Below are positions 26,827-36,600 of a stretch of 64,000 nucleotides of DNA, piece after piece. The stretch is from positions 682,001 to 746,000 of the forward strand of contig JAPYXD010000169.1 of the NCBI GenBank assembly GCA_030998225.1, given 5' to 3'. The first letter of the stretch is position 1. Each line of letters opens with the position of its first letter. Source of the DNA: Diplolepis rosae (lineage: Eukaryota > Arthropoda > Insecta > Hymenoptera > Diplolepididae). A program made the translations under genes and the position numbers. Below the pieces are notes generated by a model. That model was not told the origin of the DNA, made no database searches, and saw only the letters and a program-made list of their open reading frames with translations.

Positions 26827-29480
26827 TAGACTCAGGAGCTGCTATAAACATAATTAAAGAAAAAATATTGGATGATAAAGACGAAAGTAAATCTACCCAC
26901 AAAACATTCCTAATGGGTAACGATCGCCATATCTCTAAACATTCTACAAAATTAAACTTTTTTGGACAAGAACACGTTTTCTACATAGTAACCAACGATT
27001 TTCCCTTACCAGAAGGAGGTATAATTGGAATTAAATTCTTTGAAAAATATCCAAGATACGCGATCACGAATAGTCACCTCGTGCTAAATAAGGTAAAGCT
27101 ACCTTTGCACCTAAGCAATGATTTCATACCAGGAAAATCCGAAAAGATATGTACCATTTCTACTGACGCAGAAGATCAAGATATTATCATTATAGATGAT
27201 AAGGAAATCCCCGACGGACTCTACACTATACGAAACGGACAAATAAAAATCCCATTGAAAAATAATGAGGATTACCCTAAAGAAGTAAATCTCCAGATTA
27301 GCTACGAACCTATATTAAAAATAATCACAAATGAGAGTAATGGACCTCAAATGACCTTTAGACTAAATGAGTTATTGAAAGCTTCAAGATTAGATCATTT
27401 GGAAAAAGACCAGAGAGAATTCATTAAAAAAGTAATAGCCAGATACTCGGAAGTTTTCACATTGGAATCAGACCCACTTCCATGTACTAACCTTACTGAA
27501 CATCAAATAATACTTAAAAATGGAAAAATAATTAATCTAAGATCCCACAAATTACCCGAAAAGCACCGACAGTTTGCCCTAGAAGAAACAGAAAGGTTAT
27601 TAAAAAAGGGAATTATAAGAGAAAGTCAATCACCATACAACTCACCTTTATGGATAGTTCCGAACAAAGGAAATAAATTAAGAATGGTAATTGACTACAG
27701 AAAGATTAAAGAAGACACGTATCAAGATGCTTACCCATTACCAATGATCGACGATATATTAGACCACTTAGGAAAAGCTAAGTACTTTTCTGCCTTTGAC
27801 CTCTCAGCTGGATTCCACCACATCCCGATGAAGGAAGAAGACAAAAAGTACACTGCGTTTTCTACAACCCAAGGACATTTCGAATACAATCGCATGCCTT
27901 TCGGTTTAAAGAACGCACCAGCCACTTTCCAAAGAATGATGGATAATGCATTCAGAGGATTAATCGGAACGAAATGCTTTGCGTACATAGATGACATTGT
28001 GATATTCGGAAGCACAATTCAGGAACATAATGAGAACTTAGTAGCAGTCATGGAAAGAATCTACCAGTTAGGAGTAAGATTAGAACCGAAAAAATGTGAA
28101 TACCTTAAACCAGAACTAGAATACCTTGGACACATAATAACCAAAGAAGGAGTCAAACCCAACCCTGAAAAAATACACTGCATAAAAGAATTCAGACCAT
28201 TGAAAACTGTAAAAGATGTGCAATCATTTTTAGGACTTGCAGGTTACTATAGGAAATTCATCAAGAATTTCTCTACTATAGCGAGACCCTTAACAAAGCT
28301 AACTCTGAAAGAGACAATATTCGATTGGACTGCAGACTGCGAAAAAGCATTTTACGATTGGAAGAACGCATTGGTAATCGCACCAGTTTTAAAATTCCCT
28401 GATTTTTCCAAACAATTTATACTGACTACGGACGCATCCAACTGTGGATTAGGAGCAGTATTGAGCCAAGACGGGCACCCTTGTCTTTTTGCATCAAGAA
28501 CATTGAACAAAGCCGAAGAAAAATACACCACCTCTGAAAAAGAACTTTTAGCAATTGTATGGGCTATGAAACGCCTCAGACAATATCTTCTCAGAAAGAA
28601 ATTCAAAATTCAAACAGACCACCGTGCTTTAGTTTGGCTACACAATGTGAAAGACCCTAGCTCAAGACTTTTACGATGGAGACTTCGTATGGAAGAATAC
28701 GAATACGAAATAGAATATGTAAAAGGAAAAGAAAATAAAGTAGCGGATTGTCTATCCAGACTTTTTCCCATCACTAAGGACAGATTACAAGAAGCAATGG
28801 AAAAAACCGGAATTAGTACTGAAGAAGAAGAACCAAGCTTGGAAAACCAGTCACCGGAAATAGAAACATTCGACAAGCCGCGAATAACAAAAGACGAAAT
28901 ATTAAAAGAAAAAATCAAATTAACCGCAAGGCAAATGAGAGAACCATCAGAAAATGAAACCACAGAAACGGAAGAAGAAATCACGGAAACACCAGGAGAC
29001 AATACTAATTTATATACGGATTTTATAAATTGGAAACTACAACCAGTCAAAGGCAAAATTAAAACAAAGCCTAACGCTATCGGCAAACTTTGGAAAGAAG
29101 TAACTAAGGATGAAATGCCTATGTACAACGAAGAAGATTGGCTGTATAAATTAAGTTGGTATATCGAAGAATTCGTTAACAGGAAACTCTCAATTGTTAG
29201 ATTATCCTTTGGAGATCCTCTATTTACATTTCTGGAGCGAGAAGTAATTCAAGAAATAATGGAATTCCTATCAAACTATTATCCAGATAAAAATTTCCAC
29301 ATTTGTTTCTCTACAACCCGAGAATTAACTAAGGAAGAACGAAAACAAGTTATTAAAGAAGCTCATAGGGATCACACTGGAGAACAAAATACTATCGAAA
29401 AAGCCAAGAGAATCGGAATTTGGACCAAAATGGACCAAGACATTAAGGACTATGTCAAAAAAATCCAAATGATAAAATAG
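26574..29480 (+). pseudogene. pol: Pol of element B: protease, RT, RNase H, start of integrase
   Basis: The meaningful part starts near 26815, with the aspartic protease RLLVDSGAAINIIKE. The RT follows with motif A YFSAFDLSAGFHHIP, then RMPFGLKNAPATFQ and the catalytic YIDDIVIF. RNase H shows LTTDASNCGLGAVLSQDG and ends at the VADCLSRL block. A Glu-rich linker leads to the integrase zinc region HRDHTGEQNT. The frame then ends at 29480, and the Cys pair of that zinc finger is missing, because a deletion and frameshift near 29462 shift to the next frame. Residues before about 26800 are gag read in another frame. RT and RNase H look intact. Confidence 0.88.
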
Positions 29481-30170
29481 CACTGGATATTTTTGGACCA
29501 TTACCCACTACACATAGAGGTAACAAATACATACTTAGTATTCAGGATAGATTGACCAGATACACCACTTTAATACCGTTAGAAAGTGAAACCTCAACAG
29601 CAATAGTAGAAGCTCTGATAGAACAATATATTTACATTTATGGATCCCCTAAAACTATTCTCACTGATCAAGGGTCTAACTTTCTATCTGAGTTAATGGA
29701 CCAATTTGAGAAAGCTTTGAAAATCAAACATATTAAAACTACAGCATTCCATCCACAATCCAACGGAAATATTGAAAGAATGCACTCAACCGTGAATAAT
29801 CTGATCAAAACTAGAATGGCAGAAAATCAGAATAACTGGGACGAAAATCTGAAATATGTAACATTCGCAATAAATTCAATAGTAAATCAAACCACGGGAT
29901 TCACACCCTTTGAACTCACGTTTGGAAGATTACCAAATATACCATCTCAAATTGAAAACTCACCCAATTGAACCCATCAAGATCTGATTAGAAAATGGAG
30001 GCAAAAACACGAGGAAAACATCAGAAAAGCTAAAGAAAGAATCCAAGTGGAATTAGAAAAAACTAAGAAAAGATTGGATGAAGGATATTCAAGCGATACT
30101 CAGAGAACAAATGTAAAACTTCACCTTTTGCTTTACACAAAGAAACCTTCATACCCGTACTAAACGGATA
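29464..30170 (+). pseudogene. Integrase core of element B (frameshifted)
   Basis: The frame following the break reads ALDIFGPLPTTHRGNKYIL (first catalytic Asp), ILTDQGSNFLSE (second Asp) and NGNIERMHSTV (Glu), followed by the usual TTGFTPFELTFGR block. A stop at 29969-29971 interrupts it. A helical tail (RKWRQKHEENIRKAKERIQ) continues in frame, and stops accumulate after 30110. All three catalytic residues are present, but the N-terminal zinc finger is lost and the C-terminus is broken. Confidence 0.85.
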
Positions 30171-30183
30171 CATAATAGTACTA

Positions 30184-30756
30184 ATGAACGAGGTAGATTT
30201 AGATATTAGCTGCGAAACAGGAATAGAACACCTAAAGATTAAACAAACCTCACTACTGACGGGCTCAAATTGTAAAATCTATAATGGAATGGACGCACTG
30301 TACCTTAGCAAAAATCTAAAGGGACAATTTTACAACGAATTCAATGTGACCTACAACATTAGTTACTCTAACGACGATCTCAAAACCTTAGAAAGTAAAT
30401 TAATACGTCTCCCTAAAATTATAGATAACAATGAATTACGACAAGCCAAATTAAGCCTAGACGATGCAGAAAATATGTTAAAATCAATAGCCACTAACAG
30501 AAGACTAAGAACATGGAGAGAAACAACCATAGATTGGTTAAGCTATTTAGGTTACGCAGCGCTAGGATTAGGATCAGCCTATGTTCTGTACAGATTAGGA
30601 ATACTCGAATTCATACAAAAGTGTATGCCCAAAAAACTCTGTATATTCTGTGTAAAAACAAAGGTAACAACGCCGACGAACGTTGTCACGTACAATTTTA
30701 GCTTGCAACCCTTGGTAACCACCGAAATACTAAAAGAAAGGAGGGTAAGAATTTAG
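30184..30756 (+). pseudogene. Env-like C-terminal fragment of element B
   Basis: This 190-residue frame corresponds to the C-terminal part of an insect errantivirus envelope-type protein. It has an ectodomain remnant with Cys residues and one Asn-x-Ser/Thr-type site, and a hydrophobic membrane segment at about residues 118-140 (WLSYLGYAALGLGSAYVLYR). A short basic, Cys-rich tail follows. The N-terminal majority, including any fusion and cleavage region, is absent. The fragment joins the integrase tail within about 60 bases, so a large deletion removed it. Assignment rests on position and overall pattern. Confidence 0.6.
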
Positions 30757-30828
30757 TAAATTGAGAGACTAATTCATGTCTAAAACAGACGGGTAAAATC
30801 TAGAAATTAAAGGGTTAATTTATGTCTA

Positions 30829-30838
30829 AAAAGGGGGG
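30829..30838 (+). promoter_or_regulatory. Polypurine tract of element B
   Basis: AAAAGGGGGG ends exactly at the TG of the 3' LTR. Confidence 0.85.
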
Positions 30839-31061
30839 TGTTACCAGGCCAGATGATGACCTCCTTCCCCCAGGTTTAGTTACCCGTATATGTAGAGGTT
30901 GATGACCTCCCCCTCCTAAGTTTAGCTGTCTATATATGTAGAGGTTCAGGCAGGCCTCGTCAGTTCTTCTCTAACATCTCTCAAGAATAAAAACATACAA
31001 AGTGACATCAGTTTGATGTCACTACCTTTAAAAATTAGAAAGTTTAGTTTTCACTATAACA
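30839..31061 (+). repeat. 3' LTR of element B
   Basis: Near-identical to 24476-24697. It ends TATAACA and is followed by ACCA, the second copy of the target duplication. Confidence 0.95.
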
Positions 31062-31438
31062 ACCAGTCTAAATAGCAAATATTTTTTCACATGACCCACT
31101 TCGGTAGGACTCAATACTTGTCCTATTATTTGTAATTGCTGGCCATTTGCTACTATTAACTTGTCATTATTTGGTTTCTTAACCTCGTAATCCAATTCCT
31201 TTATTTGTTTAAAAAATTGTTTGCCAATATAGGAGTGGGTTGCCCCTATGTCTACTAACATTTTATATTTTGTGTCTTTCCACTTAATTATTATGTGAAA
31301 TCTAGTTTCGTTTGGGGCGTCGCTGTCCGCTTCGATATATTCAGGCGATGTGGTTTGGTATTTACGTCGGCTACTACTCGCCCCTAATAGCCATAATAGT
31401 ACCAACAGTCTCGTCGCATATGACCTTTGCCTCCGCAA
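31062..31438 (-). pseudogene. Gypsy element A protease, N-terminal part
   Basis: The minus strand carries the active-site block MLVDIGATHSYIGKQFF (Asp-Ile-Gly-Ala) and a flap-like region. It is cut at the ACCA target site of element B, and the C-terminal block resumes at 24475. The usual Thr/Ser after the catalytic Asp is Ile here. Confidence 0.8.
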
Positions 31439-31854
31439 TTATAACATTTTATTGGTTGCTGTGTCGTACTATTTTCGTTCTCTTCATTTTGTTTCCTTGA
31501 CATGGTGTACTCTTGCGCGTTTGGATTCGGTTTAAATTTTCTATTATTCCTTTCTTTTTGGTTATCGTCTTGCGTGTTATACGTTAGTTCTGGCCATTTT
31601 GGGATGCTTTGTATTTGTTGTCTGTTACTGTCTTCAGGTGTTTGGTTATCCATTCTTCCGAAAAATTGGTTTGGATTTGGGTATTCGAAACTACGGTTGT
31701 AGTTAAACTTTGTTCTGTTTAGGAATTCATCATTACCTCGAATTCGTGGATATGTGTTTTGATTTATTGACTTGTTATAAAAATATCTTGTGCTATTGTT
31801 AGCGTACCTTGATTGGAATTGTGGTCTATACTGTGTGTTTTGTAATTCTTTCAT
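31384..31854 (-). pseudogene. Gypsy element A gag, nucleocapsid
   Basis: This Asn/Gln/Arg-rich segment ends with one zinc knuckle, CYNCGGKGHMRRDC, at about residues 138-151. It lies between the capsid part upstream (31826-32439) and the protease downstream, with small frame changes on both sides. Confidence 0.85.
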
Positions 31855-32439
31855 AATTATTTTCGTAGTCTTGACTATGCTGTTGTTCCTGGTTTATATC
31901 TATTATTTTAATTTGTTGTCCTTTTAGTCTGGATTTTTCCATTTCAGCTTCCCATTCCCTTCCTACTATTTCTAATTCTGTAAAGTTTTTGAATGAATTT
32001 CTTGTAATGTAAATTTTATATTCGAGTCTTAAATTCTCGTAAACTTTTTTTAATTGCCATGCCAAGCTGGGAAGTGGTTCTAATTCCTCGAATAAAATCT
32101 CATTTCTATTATGAAACTGTGAATTTCTTCGTTTTTCTTTTGATTGCAACATTTTATTTTGTCATGAATTACTTCTAGGTACTTTTCATTTAAATAGGCC
32201 TGTTTGAATTCTTGTATAAACTCTTCTATGTTGTGCCAATTTCTTTTATTTACCTGATACCAACTTTGGGCTTCTCCTATTAGGACGGCATCTAAGTTTT
32301 CTAGGATATCTTGTTTGTTGATTTTATACCCTTTTTTGAATCTCAATAAATTATTTAAAAAATATGTTGGGCTATCGTCTATATTGTTTCTGAATTTAAC
32401 CGGCCAGTTTAGCATGATCTGGAAAGGTGTTTGGACCAT
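31826..32439 (-). pseudogene. Gypsy element A gag, capsid region (two frames)
   Basis: The first frame (32439-32080) has the WPVKF...GEAQSWYQVN pattern of gypsy-type capsid, with DAVLIGEAQSWY near residues 49-60. The second (32152-31826) continues it after a frameshift near 32090-32150 and ends in the helical C-terminal part. No 5' LTR or leader is recognisable beyond about 32520. Confidence 0.75.
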
Positions 32440-32520
32440 TCCGAATGGAAAGAATGATTCATCGATTCAATTACTGCTCTTATTTGATTTACCTATGTTC
32501 CTGCAGTTCACTTAACTTCA

Positions 32521-32877
32521 AAAATGACACTGGGGCCTTTACGAACTACGGAAAGTAAGTTCAAATGTAGTCAAACCTACTGAGATTCTTTTTCTGTGTA
32601 TGTGTAATGAAAAAGTATTGTCAATTTACTCAGAAAAAATTTTTTAGCTTGAAAACAGATTTTTTACTGTGAAAACAGTAAACTTAACCTTCAAAGTGAA
32701 TATCCCTCCGTTGCCGTTAAAAACGGTAAATATTAGAGTCTTAACTCGAACTTTCCCTGTACTTTTTATCTAAGTACAATACAGATTTTCGGTACAGTTC
32801 CTAGTACCGCCCCAGTACTAAAAGACAACTCCCAGCCGAGTGACATTTTGTGCTAGTGCCAGCACCACACCAGCACT
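32521..32877. other. Noncoding DNA beside the gypsy remnant
   Basis: No coding or element structure is clear. Its right part contains CAGCAC/AGTACC-type words that recur at 33540-34060. Confidence 0.45.
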
Positions 32878-33538
32878 CAGAGCTGGGTAACTATTTCAAA
32901 TGAATCCATTTCAAATACCTATTTGAAATGCGAAATGCCATTTTTAATTTTGTATTTTAAATAGGAAGAAGAAAACCATTTCGCATTTTCCATTTTAAAT
33001 AGGTTTTCAACCTATTTTCAACTTAAAATACAATTTTCTACTTTTTTTCGGTTCTGCCCTGGACAAGTAAAAGCACATGTTGGCTTTCCACAGGAGAAAT
33101 GCTGCCATTGGTCAAAATTTGGCGCGCGATTTAAAATTGAATTAATTTAATTCGATATTGAATCGCGGGCCAGTTTACAGCCGATAGCAGAATTTCTCTA
33201 GCGGGAAGCCAACACGCGCTGCTCGCGCAGGCAGCCATTTTTCGAAACACTGATTTTATTTTACTATTTAGTTATGCAGGCATAATTTTGCGCCCAAGAA
33301 GAAGATCCATGGGGGACGCAATATTCGAGAAGCAATTGCTACTTAAAGCAAATGAACACATCCGCAAAGAATAACAAATATTCTTAATATAATTTTTTGT
33401 ATTATGAAAAATCCATTTTGCATTTTTTAAATAGAAAATAGGAAACCATTTTCTATTTTGCATTTTAAATGGGTTTTGCGAAACTATTTTTCATTTTACA
33501 TTTTAAATACATTTTGAGAATCATTTTACCCAGCTCTG
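32878..33538. mobile_element. hAT-type non-autonomous element with 8-bp duplication
   Basis: The ends are CAGAGCTGGGTAA (left) and, read inward, CAGAGCTGGGTAA (right). The 8-bp target duplication CCAGCACT is present at 32870-32877 and 33539-33546. CAGxGxTGGG ends and 8-bp duplications define hAT elements. The 661-base interior is noncoding, with TTTTAAATA-type subterminal repeats near both ends. It also holds a nested imperfect inverted repeat (GTTGGCTTTCC near 33078 against GGAAGCCAAC near 33205), possibly an older insert. Confidence 0.9.
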
Positions 33539-34060
33539 CCAGCACTGAAGGCCAGCGCTAGCGCAGTACCGCTGGTCAGCACTATGCCGTTAACTATTGG
33601 AGTTCCGCCAGCACCACTTCAGCACAGTGTGTCCAGATTTGACACGCGAACGTTACACACACAACACCAACAGCAGTACGTACGTGAGAATGGTTGCGCG
33701 CATAGCGTAGTGTGTCTGCTGTTCGCAGTGGTTCTCTGAGTTTTCTCAGGTTTTCTCTCCTTGACAAGGAGCCTTCAGCCAGAGAAAACTCAGAGAACCA
33801 CTGCGAACAGCAGACACACTACGCTGCGCGCGCAATCATTCTCACGTACGTACTGCTGTTGGCGTTGTGGGCGTAACGTTCGCGTGTCAAATGGGGACAC
33901 ACTGCGCCAGCACTGAAGGTCAGCGCTGACGCAGCACTGCTGGTTAGCACTATGCCAGTGTTACCTTTCGAAGCTTTGCCAGCACCGCGACAGACTTCAT
34001 GAGGGTCTACTGCCAGCACTATGCCAGCGCTGGAAGTCCGCTGGCAGTGCTGGCGCGGTT
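33539..34060. repeat. GC-rich CAGCACTG/CAGCGCTG tandem-like repeats
   Basis: Copies of CCAGCACTGAAGGCCAGCGC (33539) and CCAGCACTGAAGGTCAGCGC (33906), each followed by GCAGxACYGCTGGTYAGCACT, flank the palindromic element at 33625-33904. Similar words occur at about 32855-32877. The composition is far more GC-rich than the surroundings. Confidence 0.6.
33625..33904. mobile_element. 280-base fold-back element
   Basis: It starts CAGTGTGTCC and ends GGACACACTG. The two halves are inverted copies of about 130 bases around a short centre (AAGGAGCC, near 33770). No target duplication was convincing. Confidence 0.8.
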
Positions 34061-34601
34061 CTGCGCCGGTTGTTTTTTTCCGCCTCGGATGTATATTTTT
34101 CTTTTTAATTGAAAAAAAAATACCATTAAAAATCGGAAATTCAATTTTTTAACTAAAATATGTGAAATACGAAAAAAATTCCATTTTTGAACCAAAATAT
34201 GTGAGATAGAAAATACGCGATAATACAAAAAATCGTTTCCTCTAAAAGAGTCTATGAATTCCCTTCCTTTTTTAAATATTGGAAGAAAATAGATTTTTTG
34301 TAATCTTGTAAATTATTAGAAAGTTACAGAAATGTATACAGAAAATCGAGCGCGAAGCGCAAGTGTCATGATAAGAATGTGTTCTTTAAGGCTGATAGAG
34401 CTTTAAGTAAATTGAATTTCTTTTTTCATTTGAAATCAAAAACAAATTTAGTAACTTTGAGAAAATGTAATTCACATCGATAATATTATAAAACTGACTT
34501 GAACTTAAGTATCAAATTACGAGTAATAAATTTAAATAATAATGAAACAGGACTTATATCGACTCTTAGTATTAATATTCAAATATTGTTGATGGTCTTA
34601 G
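34061..34601. other. AT-rich noncoding DNA
   Basis: Contains a short direct repeat (AACTAAAATATGTGAAAT and AACCAAAATATGTGAGAT near 34150-34210). No gene is seen. Confidence 0.45.
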
Positions 34602-35311
34602 TTGGCTTTAGGGTCCGAAGAATATAAGACCGAGTGCGACGATCGAATCGCGCGCCCTAGGTGCGCTCAAACTTGCAAGAGAAGCGTGCGATGAGAAAGT
34701 GCCCACAAAACGGGAAGTTTTTTGTAGTATATTTTTACAAAATTAATATTTTTCTCTTAACTTGGGCTTATTAGAAGCAACACTGTGTTAACTTTTATTT
34801 TAGCATCAGGAAAAAATGTTAACCTTTTATTATAAAAATTAAGTTACTTTAACAATAGCTTAAATAACATATGAACCTCTAATTTCCGATGAAAGTGTCT
34901 GTGTAAAGAAAGGTTTTAAATATTACAAAAAAAGCATAAATTGTATTTGAATTCGCATGCGAACTTGCACTTTGAGATTTATTTGGTGTGAAGTAAATTC
35001 GACAAATCATTACTATAAAGTAAAATACTTGAAAAAACATTTTCAAAATATTTAATATTTTTACACGAATGTACATGCAGTCGACCGGCAATCGAAATAT
35101 CCGGGCTTGAGTCCCAGTGCATTCGAAAACGTCTTTTTTCCACAGAAAGATTTTCAAATTCTTTAAACTTAAGTATGTAGCTATGAACGTATTAATATCT
35201 TCAATGTTTTTAAATTATTCAATGTTTTATCAATGAATTTAAAATAATAGATTGTAATGACCCATGATTTAATTTATAATAGACTTCTTCATTTATGGAC
35301 CCTAAAGCCAA
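34602..35311. mobile_element. Possible small TIR element
   Basis: TTGGCTTTAGGGTCC at 34602-34616 is matched exactly in inverted orientation at 35297-35311. The 710-base interval is noncoding. Only about 15 bases pair and no target duplication was found, so this is tentative. Confidence 0.5.
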
Positions 35312-35530
35312 TGCAATTTGGTAAAACATTTTGAATTCAAAATAATTCTGAATGTTTGAGTATAAAAGGTTTGAATATTTGGAAAATACATAAATTATAT
35401 CAAAATTAGCACAGGAAATCGCACACTACCTTTAATTTGGTATGAAGTAAAATTGAAAATAAATCCTTTAGAATAAAATATTTTGAAAAAACTTACAGAA
35501 TACATAACATATTTTAAATAAAAATTTCAA
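34960..35530. repeat. Diverged direct repeat of about 100 bases
   Basis: The stretch near 34965-35060 (TTTGGTGTGAAGTAAA, then AAAATACTTGAAAAAAC) recurs near 35425-35520 (TTTGGTATGAAGTAAAA, then AAAATATTTTGAAAAAAC). One copy is inside and one outside the possible TIR element. Confidence 0.5.
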
Positions 35531-35587
35531 TATATAAGTATAAATAAAAGGCTTGATTATTCAAAAGTAAAATATATTATTTTTGTA

Positions 35588-36600
35588 ATAGTTAATTTGG
35601 CATGGGGTCAGTTTTGATACGGATTTATTTTTTTAAATGATAGAACACATAAAAAATACAAAAGGCAAACGTTTCGGCCACAAATGGGGGCCCTCTTCAG
35701 TGCCAATTAGCTTAATAGTAACCTTTAAATATTTATTAACTAAGACATGCAACTTAATAATTATTGTATTTTTTGTTTTTTTCTTTTTTTCCTTTGATTA
35801 TTGATATTAGAAAAAGATAGAGTAAACATGCGGAAAGACTTATGGGTAAGCGAGTTCCTAGGTGTGAAGGAACCAGGCCGTTCCAAAAACTGTTCCAACG
35901 AGTAATCCTCTCCCACAGGAACCGTGAAAAATGCGACCGCGGAACGCACTCTCTCAAGGGCACATATATAAACACAATTATTTCACCAAAGAAAGAAACA
36001 ACACGATGGAGAATATAACGTGGATCCTTGGTAAAGCACGCACAGCAAACCACACACATTCACGAGCGCCAGAAGTAAAGGACACTGAAGTTAAAACAAT
36101 AAGAACGATGCAATTGGAACGGAAAAATCTTTATTTTTTATTTTCTCCGAAGCCGCAGAGATGACAGACGAAAGTAAGTCCACCACTGTGCCACATGGCT
36201 AAAAGAAAACTGATTTGGGAAGAAGTCGTATTTAGGAAGACTAGTGTTCAGAGTTTGACGTGTATAGAAAGCATTCGCCAGATAGGTCAGGTTCCAACAC
36301 CAAGGGTTATACACAGTAAAACCTTATTTTAATGTCGCCGGCACTTGAGATTATTATGTGCTCAAGCGTCCGACAAAAGCAAAGACCACCACATGTTCGA
36401 AAAACTCTGTAAGGAAAGGCACTCACTACGGTCCCGACGTCGTAAAAATTATACACATTTTTGTGGATATAGAAAGTAAAATGCAACTAAAGTGGAAATT
36501 CACGAAAAATTAATTTCCTGGTTTTTCGTAACCTCTGATTCTTAATAACTGGAACCCGGAAAAATACAATATTAAGTTTATAAGTATGATGTTCGAGTTT
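35588..36600 (-). repeat. PLE pseudo-LTR, copy A
   Basis: Reverse complement of copies B (45332-46403) and C (52888-53956). It lacks their last 60 or so bases, the part that carries the RT start codon. It contains the hammerhead-like motif at 35671-35700. Repeated short open frames within it occur in all three copies and are a by-product of the duplication. Confidence 0.9.
35671..35700 (-). ncRNA. Hammerhead-like motif, pseudo-LTR A
   Basis: Minus strand CTGAAGA, a GGGCC...GGCC stem with a short loop, then GAAAC. This is the consensus order of a hammerhead core. See copy B for the flanking dyad. Confidence 0.45.

Larger units (their letters stand above)
24476..31061 (+). mobile_element. Ty3/gypsy retrotransposon B with env remnant (errantivirus-like)
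   Basis: This is a complete-length insertion of about 6.59 kb with LTRs of about 222 bases (24476-24697 and 30839-31061) that start TGTTACC and end TATAACA. A 4-bp target duplication ACCA flanks it. Order: LTR, primer-binding site, gag, protease-RT-RNase H, integrase, env-like fragment, purine tract, LTR. The LTRs differ at only about six positions, so insertion was fairly recent, yet the integrase is frameshifted and env is mostly deleted. It may have been copied in trans or been defective from the start. It splits the protease gene of gypsy element A. Confidence 0.92.
20557..32520 (-). mobile_element. Ty3/gypsy retrotransposon A, minus strand, interrupted
   Basis: In coding order the minus strand holds gag capsid (32439-31826), zinc knuckle (31854-31384), protease (31438-31062, then 24475-24111 after the nested element), RT (24040-23066), integrase (about 22950-21702), a Lys/Glu-rich tail, a purine tract and a 3' LTR (20557-20865). 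The element is broken by the plus-strand retrotransposon at 24476-31061. It also has frameshifts in gag and RT, a deleted RNase H, and no recognisable 5' LTR (5' truncated near 32520). It is an old, immobile copy. Confidence 0.85.

Noticed and set aside
35754..36164. Short open frames (60, 77, 84 and 101 codons) repeated at three loci
   Set aside because: They lie inside the PLE pseudo-LTRs and overlap each other on both strands. No domain is visible, and their repetition follows from the repeat itself.
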